From NCBI RefSeq assembly GCF_012516395.1, contig NZ_CP051206.1:2152501-2216500 (forward strand): a stretch of 64,000 nucleotides of DNA, given 5' to 3'. How positions within the stretch are numbered: the first letter of the stretch is position 1; the number at the start of each line of letters is the position of its first letter. Positions 1-9,121 of the stretch are shown in pieces. The notes under the pieces are model-generated. The model was given only the letters and a program-made list of their open reading frames with translations, was not told the DNA's origin and made no database searches. Origin of the DNA: Dolichospermum flos-aquae CCAP 1403/13F. Its GTDB lineage: Bacteria; Cyanobacteriota; Cyanobacteriia; Cyanobacteriales; Nostocaceae. A program made the translations under genes and the position numbers.

Positions 1-57
1 GGATAATGTGAATAAAACCACCAATTTGATTCCTCAAGCCTAGAGTTTTCGTTAATA

Positions 58-88
58 ACCGCAGGACTGAATTAATCTGCGGTTTTTC
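58..88 (+). terminator. Rho-independent terminator of an upstream + strand gene
   Basis: ACCGCAG and CTGCGGT form a 7-bp stem around a 12-nt AT-rich loop, followed directly by a T tract (TTTTTC). It would end a + strand transcript that starts left of the window. The convergent metallophosphatase gene ends about 30 bp further on. Confidence 0.6.
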
Positions 89-116
89 ACCTAGGATATC
101 ACTACAAATACAAAGA

Positions 117-1685
117 TTAAATTATCAAAGGTTTTAATTGACGTTCGCACCATTTACCCTCAACTAACTCTGTAACTAAAGGTGTGATCATAAACTTAGC
201 CGGAAAACCCTCCAACACATCCACCCGCACACAAGAATAAGGTTTTTTACTCTCAAAACCGCTACCACTCCGTCCCACATACAACAGCGAATCTGCAACC
301 TTGCGAATGGAAAGATCATTATTGCTGGTAAAGGTTTCCATTAATTCTCCCCCTTCTTGGCGTTGACGACGAGGACCGCGACCACTACCACCAGAAATAA
401 TATAATTAGTATGAGAGTCTGCGTGTCCTGTATTAACTGTCCGCAAATGTTCTAAACAATGGGCGTGTCCGCTAAATACTATATCTACTACCGGGCGTTC
501 CTGAGTGAGATTACCTAAACTTTTCGCCACCTCATCGAAAACCTCCCGTAAACGATGACGGACAGCTAAAGTCTGTCCTTGATTCCATTTACTTCCTTCT
601 GTAACATAAGGTGGATGGTGTAAAAATATTACCCGTCCCCTGACTGCGGAATTATGCCAAGATGCAATTAATCTATCTCTTAACCACGCCAATTGTTCAA
701 AATCAACATTAGTATTGGTGTGAGATGCCAATTGCTTTTCAATATCAATTTTCACTTCATTGATTTGGTCTAATTTAGCACCAAGTTCCGCCAATAATTC
801 CGCTTGATCAGGTTTTTCGGGATTCAGCTTGTCAAACTCCGTCAACATCCGTAATTCTTCTTGATCAATTTCCTGACGACGGGTTTCTAGTTCCCGACGA
901 AAATTATCCCCAGCTTGGTTATGAGGTAAAGGATCTGGAGTATTGAAAGTATTAGAATCTAAGGCAAAAAAGTCAATCCCACCGTAACAAAAATTATAAT
1001 AGCGATTAGGTAAACGCGTAAAACTTCCCGGTTGATAACGCAAACACCGACCCATACCAGTTTTAGCGGTGTAATGCTGTTTTAAATGCTGTTCTAACTC
1101 CGCTGGAGAAACTTCCGCCAAATAATCTAAAAATGCTCTAGCATAAGCATCACCTTGATTTGATCCATGCCAACCAATTTCAATATCTTTATAACGAAAC
1201 ATTCGCCGCAAAGGCAAAGTTGGACCAGTCAGCAACCGATACAATAAAGGCACATCATAGTAATCATGATTCCCCAATACTGGTAAAATTGGCAACTTAA
1301 ATACCATTTGATCATAAGTGATATCTTGGGGTTGATTACCGCCCACCAAAAATTCCCGATAAGGTTCAATAAAATTGGCTGGGTAATATTCACGAGAACC
1401 CACCATATAAATCACATCACCAGTGTGCAGCACAAACCGGCAATCATCACCATGATTTAACATCATTTTGGCAACTTCTCGTTGGGGATGGTGGCCAGAA
1501 TGGGATTTAGTCCCAGTATCACCCATCACCATAAACGAAAATTCTGGACTGTCTGAGTTGCCATCATCTATCACCATGCAGGTTTGGTCAATGCCCTGCT
1601 GTAGAATACTCGAATGCTGCCACCGCACCCGTTGTTTCATCTTTTGAATTTTGATCGCAATTGGTGGTTCAGAAATCAATCTCAT
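117..1685 (-). CDS. Calcineurin-like metallophosphoesterase
   Basis: This 522-residue protein carries the metal-binding motifs of the calcineurin-like phosphoesterase fold in order: a GDTG-type first motif (MGDTGTKSH) near residue 54, HTGDVIY near 87, GNHDYYD near 137, a histidine in FLHHPP near 355 and SGHAHCLEH near 408. These residues bind a di-metal centre that hydrolyses phosphoester bonds; the substrate cannot be read from sequence. A charged, probably helical stretch (about residues 265-320) is inserted between the conserved blocks and makes the protein longer than simple family members. No signal peptide is visible, so it is probably cytoplasmic. It stands alone, facing the left edge. 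The family call is secure and the specific function is unknown. Confidence 0.85.
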   Translation of the reverse strand: MRLISEPPIAIKIQKMKQRVRWQHSSILQQGIDQTCMVIDDGNSDSPEFSFMVMGDTGTKSHSGHHPQREVAKMMLNHGDDCRFVLHTGDVIYMVGSREYYPANFIEPYREFLVGGNQPQDITYDQMVFKLPILPVLGNHDYYDVPLLYRLLTGPTLPLRRMFRYKDIEIGWHGSNQGDAYARAFLDYLAEVSPAELEQHLKQHYTAKTGMGRCLRYQPGSFTRLPNRYYNFCYGGIDFFALDSNTFNTPDPLPHNQAGDNFRRELETRRQEIDQEELRMLTEFDKLNPEKPDQAELLAELGAKLDQINEVKIDIEKQLASHTNTNVDFEQLAWLRDRLIASWHNSAVRGRVIFLHHPPYVTEGSKWNQGQTLAVRHRLREVFDEVAKSLGNLTQERPVVDIVFSGHAHCLEHLRTVNTGHADSHTNYIISGGSGRGPRRQRQEGGELMETFTSNNDLSIRKVADSLLYVGRSGSGFESKKPYSCVRVDVLEGFPAKFMITPLVTELVEGKWCERQLKPLII

Positions 1686-1891
1686 AGGAAATATTAATGA
1701 GTATTTTGTCAGAAATGGCTATAGCTTGCGTGACGACGTAGGAGTCATACGCCACGCTACGCTATCAAGATGTCCAGGATTTAAGGTTAAATTAGTTAGG
1801 ACTTATATTACGGTACAAGAATAACGAACCACAGAGGCACAGAGGTCACGGAGAAATGAGGGTTTGAAAGATATTTTGCGTGAGTCCTGTT

Positions 1892-1938
1892 AGTCCGCGT
1901 AGGCGGACTTTGTTTGTGTAGCTGCGATTTTTAATCGC
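1892..1938. repeat. Small palindromic repeat between genes
   Basis: AGTCCGC and GCGGACT pair around a TA centre, followed by a second short palindrome (GCGATT...AATCGC) that overlaps the last codons of the neighbouring gene. Just upstream (about 1830-1855) is a CACAGAGGCACAGAGG-type tract related to other CACAGAGG/GCGCAAAGG tracts in the window. The arrangement looks like dispersed cyanobacterial intergenic repeats. No coding role is seen. Confidence 0.45.
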
Positions 1939-2425
1939 CTAATATTGGTAAACTAGCGAAAACCTGTTCCACCAATATCTGAGTTTTATTTTCTAAATAT
2001 TGCCAATCCACATCGCCATATTCATCAATTAAGCTAGTATCAATATCAACCGCTGTATTCTCTGGACTATAATTCAGAAAACATACTTGATAACACAAAT
2101 CCCATAAATCTATATTGACTTGTTCCCCGTGACGTTGTAAAAGCAAGTGATATCCCGGGTGGGGCATAGGCAAACTAGCCAGAGTTTTTCTAATTTCTTC
2201 TACTTGTATTGGTGTTGCGGTTTCCATTTCTTGCACCAACTGAGTTACCAAGGCTTTAGTTTCATCAGTAGTGTTAGCAGGCCAAGTCAACACATCCTGG
2301 TAAGTCCCTTTCCAGTCAGATATATCCAACTGCTTGCGAAGATTATCAATCACGCGAATAAAAGCAGGTTGCATCAAGATTTCAGCTTGTTGCCATGAGG
2401 TAGAATTAGTTATCTTAGGTGGCAT
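1931..2425 (-). CDS. Conserved hypothetical protein, 164 aa
   Basis: I do not recognise a named domain. The 164-residue product is soluble, acidic and rich in Trp, Leu and Gln. It begins MPPKITNSTSWQQAE, contains a proline/histidine-rich middle (LPMPHPGYHLLLQRHGE near residue 88) and ends in an acidic segment (IDEYGDVDWQYLENKTQ). There is no signal peptide or membrane segment. The composition and the absence of a better overlapping frame argue for a real gene; the 83-residue ORF on the opposite strand is low-complexity and looks like a shadow. It is divergent from the protein kinase gene at 2592, with about 165 bp between the two starts. Confidence 0.6.
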   Translation of the reverse strand: MPPKITNSTSWQQAEILMQPAFIRVIDNLRKQLDISDWKGTYQDVLTWPANTTDETKALVTQLVQEMETATPIQVEEIRKTLASLPMPHPGYHLLLQRHGEQVNIDLWDLCYQVCFLNYSPENTAVDIDTSLIDEYGDVDWQYLENKTQILVEQVFASLPILGD

Positions 2426-2591
2426 AGCTAGTAAATATGGATACTGATAGTAAAATTAACAATTTGGTTCGATGAAAAAACTATACTTTTAATTTAAATC
2501 TTTTCTCAAGATACCTGATTTCAGAAAGAGAAATTTGGAGATATTTACTACTAGCGGGAAAATTTAAGCTGTAAAGCTGGGGAGGGAAATT

Positions 2592-4424
2592 ATGATAGGC
2601 AAATTACTAGATCATCGCTACCAAGTCATTCGCGTCTTGGCGACAGGGGGATTTGGTCAAACCTATATTGCCCAAGATACCAGACGGCCAGGCAACCCCA
2701 TCTGCGTGGTTAAACACCTGAAACCGGCTAATTCTGACCCTAACATCTTTGTTACTGCTAAACGCCTGTTTAATAGCGAAGCAGAAACTTTAGAAAAATT
2801 GAGCAACAATGACCAAATACCCAGGCTTTTAGCTTATTTTGACGAAAATCAAGAATTCTTTTTAGTCCAAGAATTTATTGACGGCCACACTCTGAGTGAA
2901 GAACTCATTCCCGGACAGCCTTGGAGTGAAGTCCAAGTTATGCAAATGCTGTTGGAAATTTTGAGTATTTTAGAGTTTGTTCACCAAGAAGGTGTGATTC
3001 ACCGCGATATTAAGCCAGATAATATTATTCGCCGTGAGGCTGATTATAAATTAGTTTTAGTAGACTTTGGCGCAGTTAAACAACTACGCTCCCCTTTGGT
3101 TGTGGTGGGCGGACAACAAACGGCTACGGTAGCTATTGGCACGCCTGGCTATATGCCTACAGAACAGGGACAAGGTAAGCCTAGACCTAATAGCGATATT
3201 TACGCTTTGGGGATTATTGCCATTCAAGCATTAACGGGAGTCCCAGTTAGTCAATTACAAGAAGATCCAGATACAGGGGAAATTAACTGGCAGCATTTAA
3301 TTCCTGTTAATCCTGAGTTAGTCGCAATTTTAACGAAGATGGTGCGTTATCATTTCAAAGAACGCTATCAAACAGCAACGGAAGCCTTACAAGCTTGTCG
3401 AGACTTGGTGAATATCACCCCAGAATTATCCCAACCGTCCCTATCTCCTCAAATTATTTATCAATCTCCACCACCCCTAGCTTCCAGATTTATACAGAAA
3501 ACAATGGCGGTTTCTCCCGCTAATCGTGTTCCTTCTCAACCTGCCCCTCAACAACAATATATTCCTCAAGAATCTAATAAACCTGATCCTTTACCTTTAT
3601 TAATTGGCATATTATTAGTAGGTGGTGTAGCGGCTTTATTTACAAATATATATCCCAATCTACAGAATTTAACTGGTAATTGGACAGGAGAAAAGACCAA
3701 ATTAATAAATAATTGTCTGGCTGTAGTTGCGGCTAATTCTAATATTCGTTCTGAACCTAGTGCGATTAATTCTGATAATATTTTGAAGACCTTGGGTGTA
3801 GCTAGTAAATTTGAGGTGACGGGTAAGCGCACAAATCGCGGCTGGGTAGAAATTAAACTTTCATCTGGTCGCTTGGCTTGGGCGCATTCTGATATTATTT
3901 CTAATAATGAAACATGGATTTCTTGCCGACGTGATAAAGGTTTAGCTATTCAAATTGTAGATGATAGTTCTTTAATTGCATCCCTTCCTGTTCCTCAAGT
4001 TTCACAAAAACCTGCTGTGGAAACTTCTGCACCCAAACCAACTCCGGCTGCTACTGAAGATAAATCTAAAACGGTGGCAAAAGCTAGAGAAAAATTTGAA
4101 TCAGGAGATTTACAAGGAGCAATTTCTTTGCTAAAATCAACTTCGGGAAATGCTGTTTCTGGAATTCAAGAAACGGTGGATACTGTTAATCAATGGCAGA
4201 ATGATTGGGCAAAAGCTGAGGCTTTAGCTAAGGATATTAATAAAGCCATTGATAATGGTAAGTGGGATGAAGTTTTAGCTTATCGAGATCATCCTGAAAA
4301 GCTCCCGAATATTAAATATTGGCGTGATAAGTTAGAACCAATGTTTAAACAAGCTGCTGAAAATGCCGCTAAACAAGTATTACCCCAGGAAAAACCAACT
4401 CCCACAGCAACACCAAAAAATTGA
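2592..4424 (+). CDS. Ser/Thr protein kinase with transmembrane segment and SH3-like domain
   Basis: The N-terminal about 270 residues form a complete Hanks-type kinase: glycine loop TGGFGQTY near residue 18, the VVK lysine near 40, HRDIKPDNII near 137 and DFGAVKQ near 159, so it should be active. A proline/glutamine-rich linker leads to one transmembrane helix (about residues 333-352), then an SH3b-like domain (NIRSEPSAINS to RLAWAHSDI, about 378-435) and a helical tail rich in Ala and Lys. Kinase domain in the cytoplasm and SH3b outside is the expected topology for cyanobacterial kinases of this architecture. A strong GGGGAGGG ribosome-binding site lies 8-10 bp before the ATG. The target is unknown. 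Confidence 0.9.
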   Translation: MIGKLLDHRYQVIRVLATGGFGQTYIAQDTRRPGNPICVVKHLKPANSDPNIFVTAKRLFNSEAETLEKLSNNDQIPRLLAYFDENQEFFLVQEFIDGHTLSEELIPGQPWSEVQVMQMLLEILSILEFVHQEGVIHRDIKPDNIIRREADYKLVLVDFGAVKQLRSPLVVVGGQQTATVAIGTPGYMPTEQGQGKPRPNSDIYALGIIAIQALTGVPVSQLQEDPDTGEINWQHLIPVNPELVAILTKMVRYHFKERYQTATEALQACRDLVNITPELSQPSLSPQIIYQSPPPLASRFIQKTMAVSPANRVPSQPAPQQQYIPQESNKPDPLPLLIGILLVGGVAALFTNIYPNLQNLTGNWTGEKTKLINNCLAVVAANSNIRSEPSAINSDNILKTLGVASKFEVTGKRTNRGWVEIKLSSGRLAWAHSDIISNNETWISCRRDKGLAIQIVDDSSLIASLPVPQVSQKPAVETSAPKPTPAATEDKSKTVAKAREKFESGDLQGAISLLKSTSGNAVSGIQETVDTVNQWQNDWAKAEALAKDINKAIDNGKWDEVLAYRDHPEKLPNIKYWRDKLEPMFKQAAENAAKQVLPQEKPTPTATPKN

Positions 4425-4431
4425 TGGGAAC

Positions 4432-4893
4432 TTAATCACTATTCAATTGATAACGGTTCAATTTTTCTTTATATGTCCGCCAATTGGGCATAAATTCATC
4501 CATTAAAGCCTGAAATTTAGCCCCGTGAGTCCGTTCTAATAAATGGGTAATTTCATGGACTATCACATATTCTAAACAGAGAGGATCTTTTTTAGCTAAT
4601 TCTAAATTTAACCAAATGCGTTGATCTTGAATATTGCAAGTTCCCCATTTTGTTCTCATTAATTTTACTCCCCACTCATTGATATTCACATTAATTACCT
4701 TTTCCCATTTATCTATTAATGGAGGAATTTGTAATTTTAATTGTTGACGATACCAAGAGTTTAATACTTTTTGACGTTGTTCTTGGTCACTTCCTGGTTT
4801 AACATATAGGATTCCTATTTGATTTCTGAACAAGACTAAGAGAGAATACGGTGAGGTATACAAGTCTAACAAGGAACAATGATAAGTCAGCAT
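4432..4893 (-). pseudogene. YgjP-like (DUF45/M48-type) metallopeptidase, 5' end replaced by IS630
   Basis: The C-terminal part of a YgjP-type zinc-peptidase domain is clear: WGTCN, then YVIVHEITHLLERTHGAKF, which holds the HExxH zinc site, and FMPNW. Family members are about 230-240 residues long; only about 123 family residues remain. The reading frame upstream of position 4804 is IS630 sequence (residues 1 to about 30, MLTYHCSLLDLYTS...), so that stretch is not original protein. The N-terminal half is not found beyond the far end of the element, where the next gene ends only about 24 bp away, so insertion was accompanied by a deletion. Whether the fused 153-residue frame is made is unknown; I treat it as a broken gene. 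Confidence 0.75.
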
Positions 4894-5589
4894 TCAGAAA
4901 CTGCAACACAGACAGTAAAAGTATCGCAGGAAGAGGCGATAGCTGAACTACAAGATTTTATAGATATGCGTCCAGATGCGCGTGAGGTAAGGAAAATTAT
5001 TGGCAAACCACCGCGTTGAAATTGAGACAGGAAAGTTAAGAGTATTGCTGCTTGATGAGTGTCATTTAATGTGGGGAGACTTAAGTGGCTATGTTTGGGG
5101 GAAAACAGACCAAGAAATAACAGTGTCAGTCGTAAATGAGCGCGAAAAACAGACATATTACGGGGCGGTTGATTATCTCGAAGGACAATTACTGATGAAG
5201 GCTGATGACAAGGGCAACTCAGAAAATACTATTGACTACCTTCAATATCTTCTAAATCAGTCTCCTGACCAGCGATTACTGATTTTGTGGGATGGTGCTA
5301 CTTATCATCGTTCCAAAGAGATTCGAGGTTTTTTGGCAGAAATTAATCAAGGCTTGGAACCCCCTGAATGGAAAATACACTGCGTTCGCTTTGCTCCTAA
5401 TTGTCCAGAGCAAAATCCGATTGAGGATATTTGGTTACAAGCTAAAACATGGGTTCGGCGTTTCTGTGCATTGATACCTTCCTTCTCGCATTTAAAGTGG
5501 ATGTTTGAGTGGTTTATTCGACACACTACCTTTGATTTTGCCACTCTTCAGATGTACGGAATTTGTTCAAAACTCAAATAGGAGTCCTA
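4807..5589 (+). mobile_element. IS630-family element, internally deleted, TA target duplication
   Basis: The left end (TAGGATTCCTATTTGATTTC, from about 4807) and the right end read in reverse (TAGGACTCCTATTTGAGTTT, from about 5589) are imperfect inverted repeats extending through TGAACAA. Both ends are flanked by TA, the IS630/Tc1 target. The element is about 783 bp, shorter than a full IS630 of about 1.1 kb, because the middle of the transposase is missing. It sits in the ygjP-like gene. Confidence 0.8.
4879..5581 (+). pseudogene. IS630 transposase with internal deletion and frame change
   Basis: Frame one starts at ATG 4879 (MISQHSETATQ...) and runs about 43 codons, through MRPDAREVRK, to a TGA near 5019. 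A second frame opens at about 5000 (NHRVEIETGKL) and runs to 5581 with the DDE catalytic motifs LLDECH, LWDGATYH and NPIEDIW. From memory of the family, the missing piece is the HTH region and linker, roughly 110 codons, so the deletion removed the DNA-binding half and shifted the frame. The product should be unable to transpose alone. The inverted repeats are kept, so it could be moved in trans. Confidence 0.8.
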
Positions 5590-5612
5590 TATTTTAAATT
5601 ATTTACCGCCTA

Positions 5613-6515
5613 TTATTGATTATTCACTGATTTTAATGGTACTACCGCAGCAGGTAAATGTTTATCCATCCAATTAACTAAATCAGTGATTACCTCAACA
5701 TAATTAATATCGTAGTGTAAATCATGATAGCCTCCAGGGTACTCAATTCTTAACTTGTCTGGATAGGTAACATTTTGATAAAAAGTTGCACTTCCTGCTG
5801 GTAAAGCGATTCTATCAGCACCACCATGTAAAATTAATAGAGGTATTTGCCATTTTTCAGCGTGAGTATGAATCCAATCTACTGTAGTAAAAAACTCTGT
5901 AGATAACCTAGCAGTAGCGAGAGTATGGCGTAATTTATCTTGAGTATAGGAATTTAAAATTTTCTGATCTCGTGAACCTGCGCTAAAATCCAAACCAATA
6001 TTCAAGGAAAAACGCGGCCACACCTGGGAGAGTAACTTACCTAAAACTAAACGACTCAGCGGTACTCCTACTTGACCAATGCTGGGTGCAAAAGCAATCA
6101 CACCTGACAACTCAGATTTATTTTGTACATAATGAAGAGTATAATCTAATGCAATCACTCCCCCCATACTATGTCCCAATAGAAAAATTGGGCATCCTGG
6201 TTGTTGTTGTTGAATCAAATTGAGGAAACTTTGCAAGTCATTACGAAATTCTGCCCAGGTATTAATATAACCTCTTTGACCAGATGAACGTCCGTGACCA
6301 CGTAAATCAAAACCATAGATAGCATATTCTTTCGGTAACAAATGCTCAACTATGGTCTTGTAAAGTCCGCTGTGTCCTCCGAGTCCATGGACAATGGCTA
6401 AGATTCCTTTGACTTCACCTCCAGGATGCCAGCTTTGGTAATACAAATCAAGTCCACCCACACCTGGAAATTTGCCTTCTTGACGAGATGCAATTGTGTC
6501 GCTGTGATCAATCAT
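5613..6515 (-). CDS. Alpha/beta hydrolase, monoacylglycerol lipase/lysophospholipase-like
   Basis: The protein has 300 residues and the usual length and motif order of the monoacylglycerol lipase group: the oxyanion segment VHGLGGHSG near residue 43, FDLRGHGRSSG near 74, the nucleophile elbow LLGHSMGG near 113, the acid in LHGGADRIA near 231 and the histidine in GGYHDLHYD near 262. No signal peptide is visible, so it probably acts on lipids or other esters in the cytoplasm or at the membrane. It ends about 24 bp from the IS630 right end. Substrate is inferred only from family resemblance. Confidence 0.85.
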   Translation of the reverse strand: MIDHSDTIASRQEGKFPGVGGLDLYYQSWHPGGEVKGILAIVHGLGGHSGLYKTIVEHLLPKEYAIYGFDLRGHGRSSGQRGYINTWAEFRNDLQSFLNLIQQQQPGCPIFLLGHSMGGVIALDYTLHYVQNKSELSGVIAFAPSIGQVGVPLSRLVLGKLLSQVWPRFSLNIGLDFSAGSRDQKILNSYTQDKLRHTLATARLSTEFFTTVDWIHTHAEKWQIPLLILHGGADRIALPAGSATFYQNVTYPDKLRIEYPGGYHDLHYDINYVEVITDLVNWMDKHLPAAVVPLKSVNNQ

Positions 6516-6640
6516 AAAGTTAATTTTTACTTCCTTCGCCAGTAAGCTACTAGCTCATTAACGTATATTGTAGATAAAATTGCTTCTAACTGTAGGAAGA
6601 AATACAGATAATTTCTCTAAAAACTATTATGTATAGAATA

Positions 6641-6671
6641 GATCCCCGACTTCTTGAAGAAGTCGGGGATC
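6641..6671. repeat. Perfect hairpin repeat (copy 1 of 2), in a 366-bp gap
   Basis: GATCCCCGACTTCTT is followed after one base by its exact reverse complement, giving a 15-bp stem. A second copy lies at 51504-51538. It is the only structured element in the 6516-6881 gap, which is otherwise AT-rich and presumably carries the promoters of the two flanking, divergent genes. There is no T tract after it, so it is a dispersed repeat rather than a simple terminator. Confidence 0.7.
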
Positions 6672-6881
6672 TGGATAAAGTAGTAACTTACATGACAATA
6701 TTTGATATTGAAATAGATTAATATTAAACATTTAGTAATTAGTTATTGCTCATATTAATTCTTAATGCAGCTTCACAAAATTACCAGATTAAGCCTTTTT
6801 TCCTTGAGAAATTAGTTTTATTAGGCTTACATAAAATTGGGATCACTCAATAAAAAAAACAACTAACAAAACTGACAAATT

Positions 6882-8378
6882 ATGAAATTTTCCCTAGCTG
6901 CAAATGCTGTGCAAGCGCGTCAAACGAAAGAGAGATTTGCTAAACCAGAAGAACAATTATCCTATGAATTGGGTAAAGCTGTACAGGAATTACCACCGCT
7001 TTACACAAGATTATTAGCGGGAACAATGAGTTTTGTGATATTTGGGACAATTTCCTGGGCGCATTTTTCAGAAATTGATGAAGTAGCGACAGCAACAGGA
7101 GAATTAATTGCTTCTACTCAAGTTAGACCAGTGACAGCTTTGGGTAATGGTTCTATTTTAGCAGTGAAAGTGAAAGAAGGCGATCGCGTGACTAAAGATC
7201 AAATTCTCATTCAACGTGACCCCAATTTTCAACAAACTGATGTTAACCGTCTAGCTAAATCTAGTAAATTAATTGAAGATGATTTACAAAGATTACAAGC
7301 TGAACGTTCTGGAGGAAAAACTGCGGGAACAATTCTCCAAGATGAACTTTTAAACTCCCGGTTATTAGACTATAAAGCCAAACAAGCAGCAGCAGCAGCA
7401 GAAGCCAACCGACAACAATCAATACTTAATCAAGCCAAAGTTAGGTTGAGTCGCTTACAAGAAAATTTGGCAAATGCTAAAGTCAGTTTTACCAATGTTC
7501 AAAAAAACTTAGAGAATGTCAAAAGTCTCCGTTCTATGTTAGATAATAATTTATCTATTGCTCAACAACGAGAAGAAAATCTTCGTACCTTGGTTGAACC
7601 AGGGGCTTTAACGAGAGTTGATTATTTAGATGCTAAAGAAAGATTAAATCGTGCTAATGCAGATATTATCAGAAATTCCGATGAAATTACTAAAAATCAA
7701 AATAATTTAACAGAAGCGAAAGATAAAATTGCTTCTTTAGAAAAAGACGCGGCTGCTCAATTTCAAGAAATTAATCAAGCAGAACAGGCTTATCAAACAG
7801 CGCGTAATCAAAATATCCGGTTAACCTCAGAACGTCAAAGTGAAATTCTCACCCAAATCAACAAACGCAAAGAAGAATTAACTACTGTTGCTGGTCAATT
7901 AGAACAAGCTAGACAACAAAAAGACGGAGAAACTATCAAAGCCCCTGTTGCCGGCACAATTTACAAAATTAAAGCTACCAAAGGTCCAGTACAATCTGGA
8001 GAAGAACTACTATCAATTTTACCAGAAGGAGAAGAAATGCTCCTAGAAGTAAAAGTTCTTAACCGTGATATTGGTTTTATTAACCAGGGAATGAAAGCAA
8101 AAGTCAAAATCGCCACTTTTCCCTTTCAAGAATTTGGTGTAGTTGAAGGTGAGGTATTACAAATCAGTCCCAATGCCATAATTGATAAAGAATTAGGTTT
8201 GGTTTTTCCGACAAGGATTAAGTTAAGTAAACATTCTTTAAATGTGCGCGGACAACAGGTAGAATTTAATCCGGGTATGGCTGCTAACGCCGAAATTGTT
8301 ACCCGGCAAAAATCGGTTTTAACATTCATTGTTGAACCAATTACTCGACGGTTTAGCGAGGCATTTTCGGTGAGATAA
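6882..8378 (+). CDS. HlyD-family membrane fusion protein (type I secretion adaptor)
   Basis: A cytoplasmic N-terminus is followed by one transmembrane helix (about residues 45-65), a first lipoyl half-motif (GNGSILAVKVKEGDRVTKDQ, near 90), a long Gln/Ala/Lys-rich coiled coil (about 120-340), the second lipoyl half (IKAPVAGTIYKI, near 351) and a beta-barrel/C-terminal domain. This is the HlyD layout and the 498-residue length fits. Such proteins link an inner-membrane ABC exporter to an outer-membrane TolC-type channel. No exporter gene adjoins it, so its partner is encoded elsewhere. The ATG is preceded by an A-rich leader with no strong ribosome-binding site. Confidence 0.88.
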   Translation: MKFSLAANAVQARQTKERFAKPEEQLSYELGKAVQELPPLYTRLLAGTMSFVIFGTISWAHFSEIDEVATATGELIASTQVRPVTALGNGSILAVKVKEGDRVTKDQILIQRDPNFQQTDVNRLAKSSKLIEDDLQRLQAERSGGKTAGTILQDELLNSRLLDYKAKQAAAAAEANRQQSILNQAKVRLSRLQENLANAKVSFTNVQKNLENVKSLRSMLDNNLSIAQQREENLRTLVEPGALTRVDYLDAKERLNRANADIIRNSDEITKNQNNLTEAKDKIASLEKDAAAQFQEINQAEQAYQTARNQNIRLTSERQSEILTQINKRKEELTTVAGQLEQARQQKDGETIKAPVAGTIYKIKATKGPVQSGEELLSILPEGEEMLLEVKVLNRDIGFINQGMKAKVKIATFPFQEFGVVEGEVLQISPNAIIDKELGLVFPTRIKLSKHSLNVRGQQVEFNPGMAANAEIVTRQKSVLTFIVEPITRRFSEAFSVR

Positions 8379-8464
8379 TTGACTGAAAACAGTAATTAAT
8401 TTTGAATTTTGTAGGGTGGGCTTCTAGTCTGCCCTATTCAACAAATGTTAAAATCTCTAAATTC

Positions 8465-9046
8465 TTAATTTAAGGTATTTTTTATCTCCCAGACTAGCCA
8501 TTCTTTCTCTTGTTGTGTCAAAAATGCACCAAATCGAAAATGTCTCTTTTTTTTTAAAATTTGAATATTTTCTCCATTTTCATCTGAAGAATAGGATCTG
8601 ACAATATAAAGAATTAGAAGATTAGAAAATTTATAACCCATCATACCATTGAATCCCACACTAATAATATCTGACTTGGGAATTTTTATTTCCCGAATAC
8701 ACCAACCAAGTAACCATCTTTCTATGCTGATATAGTCCTGATCAATTTGTATCTGTGTGGTTGATACAGAATTCAGAAAAGAAGTAATGAAAAGAGATAA
8801 AGGTTTGGAGAATAAGAATTTTATTACAGGGATGATTAATCTAGGTATCACATATAATGGGAGCAATAATAATGATAATAATAATATTAATCCCGACCCA
8901 CCGACATAATCAAAAGCTATAATCCAATAAATTAGCCCAAAAACACTATAAAAAATTATAGAAAAAAATAAAAATAGAAAACTGTAATTGTTGTACAAAC
9001 ACCCTGGAGGAATAGTTATAATTAAACTATTCTCCGTTTTACTCAA
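8465..9046 (-). CDS. Two-helix membrane protein with PH-like cytoplasmic domain, function unknown
   Basis: Residues about 20-75 contain two hydrophobic helices (FLFLFFSIIFYSVFGLIYW and GLILLLSLLLLPLYVI). The rest is a beta-rich domain (IQIDQDYISIERWLLGWCIREIKIPKSDIISV) resembling bacterial PH-like modules. I do not recognise a named family. The usable start is TTG at 9046. The same frame stays open upstream, without an ATG, into the terminal repeat of the ISAs1 element at 9122 (about 25 codons, AEAALATLLGQIAII...), so the original N-terminus may have been lost to the insertion. Confidence 0.55.
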   Translation of the reverse strand: MSKTENSLIITIPPGCLYNNYSFLFLFFSIIFYSVFGLIYWIIAFDYVGGSGLILLLSLLLLPLYVIPRLIIPVIKFLFSKPLSLFITSFLNSVSTTQIQIDQDYISIERWLLGWCIREIKIPKSDIISVGFNGMMGYKFSNLLILYIVRSYSSDENGENIQILKKKRHFRFGAFLTQQEKEWLVWEIKNTLN

Positions 9047-9121
9047 AACTACATTACTTTTCTTTGGTTGCCGAGGTATGATTGCTATTTGACCTAATAA
9101 TGTTGCTAAGGCTGCCTCCGC

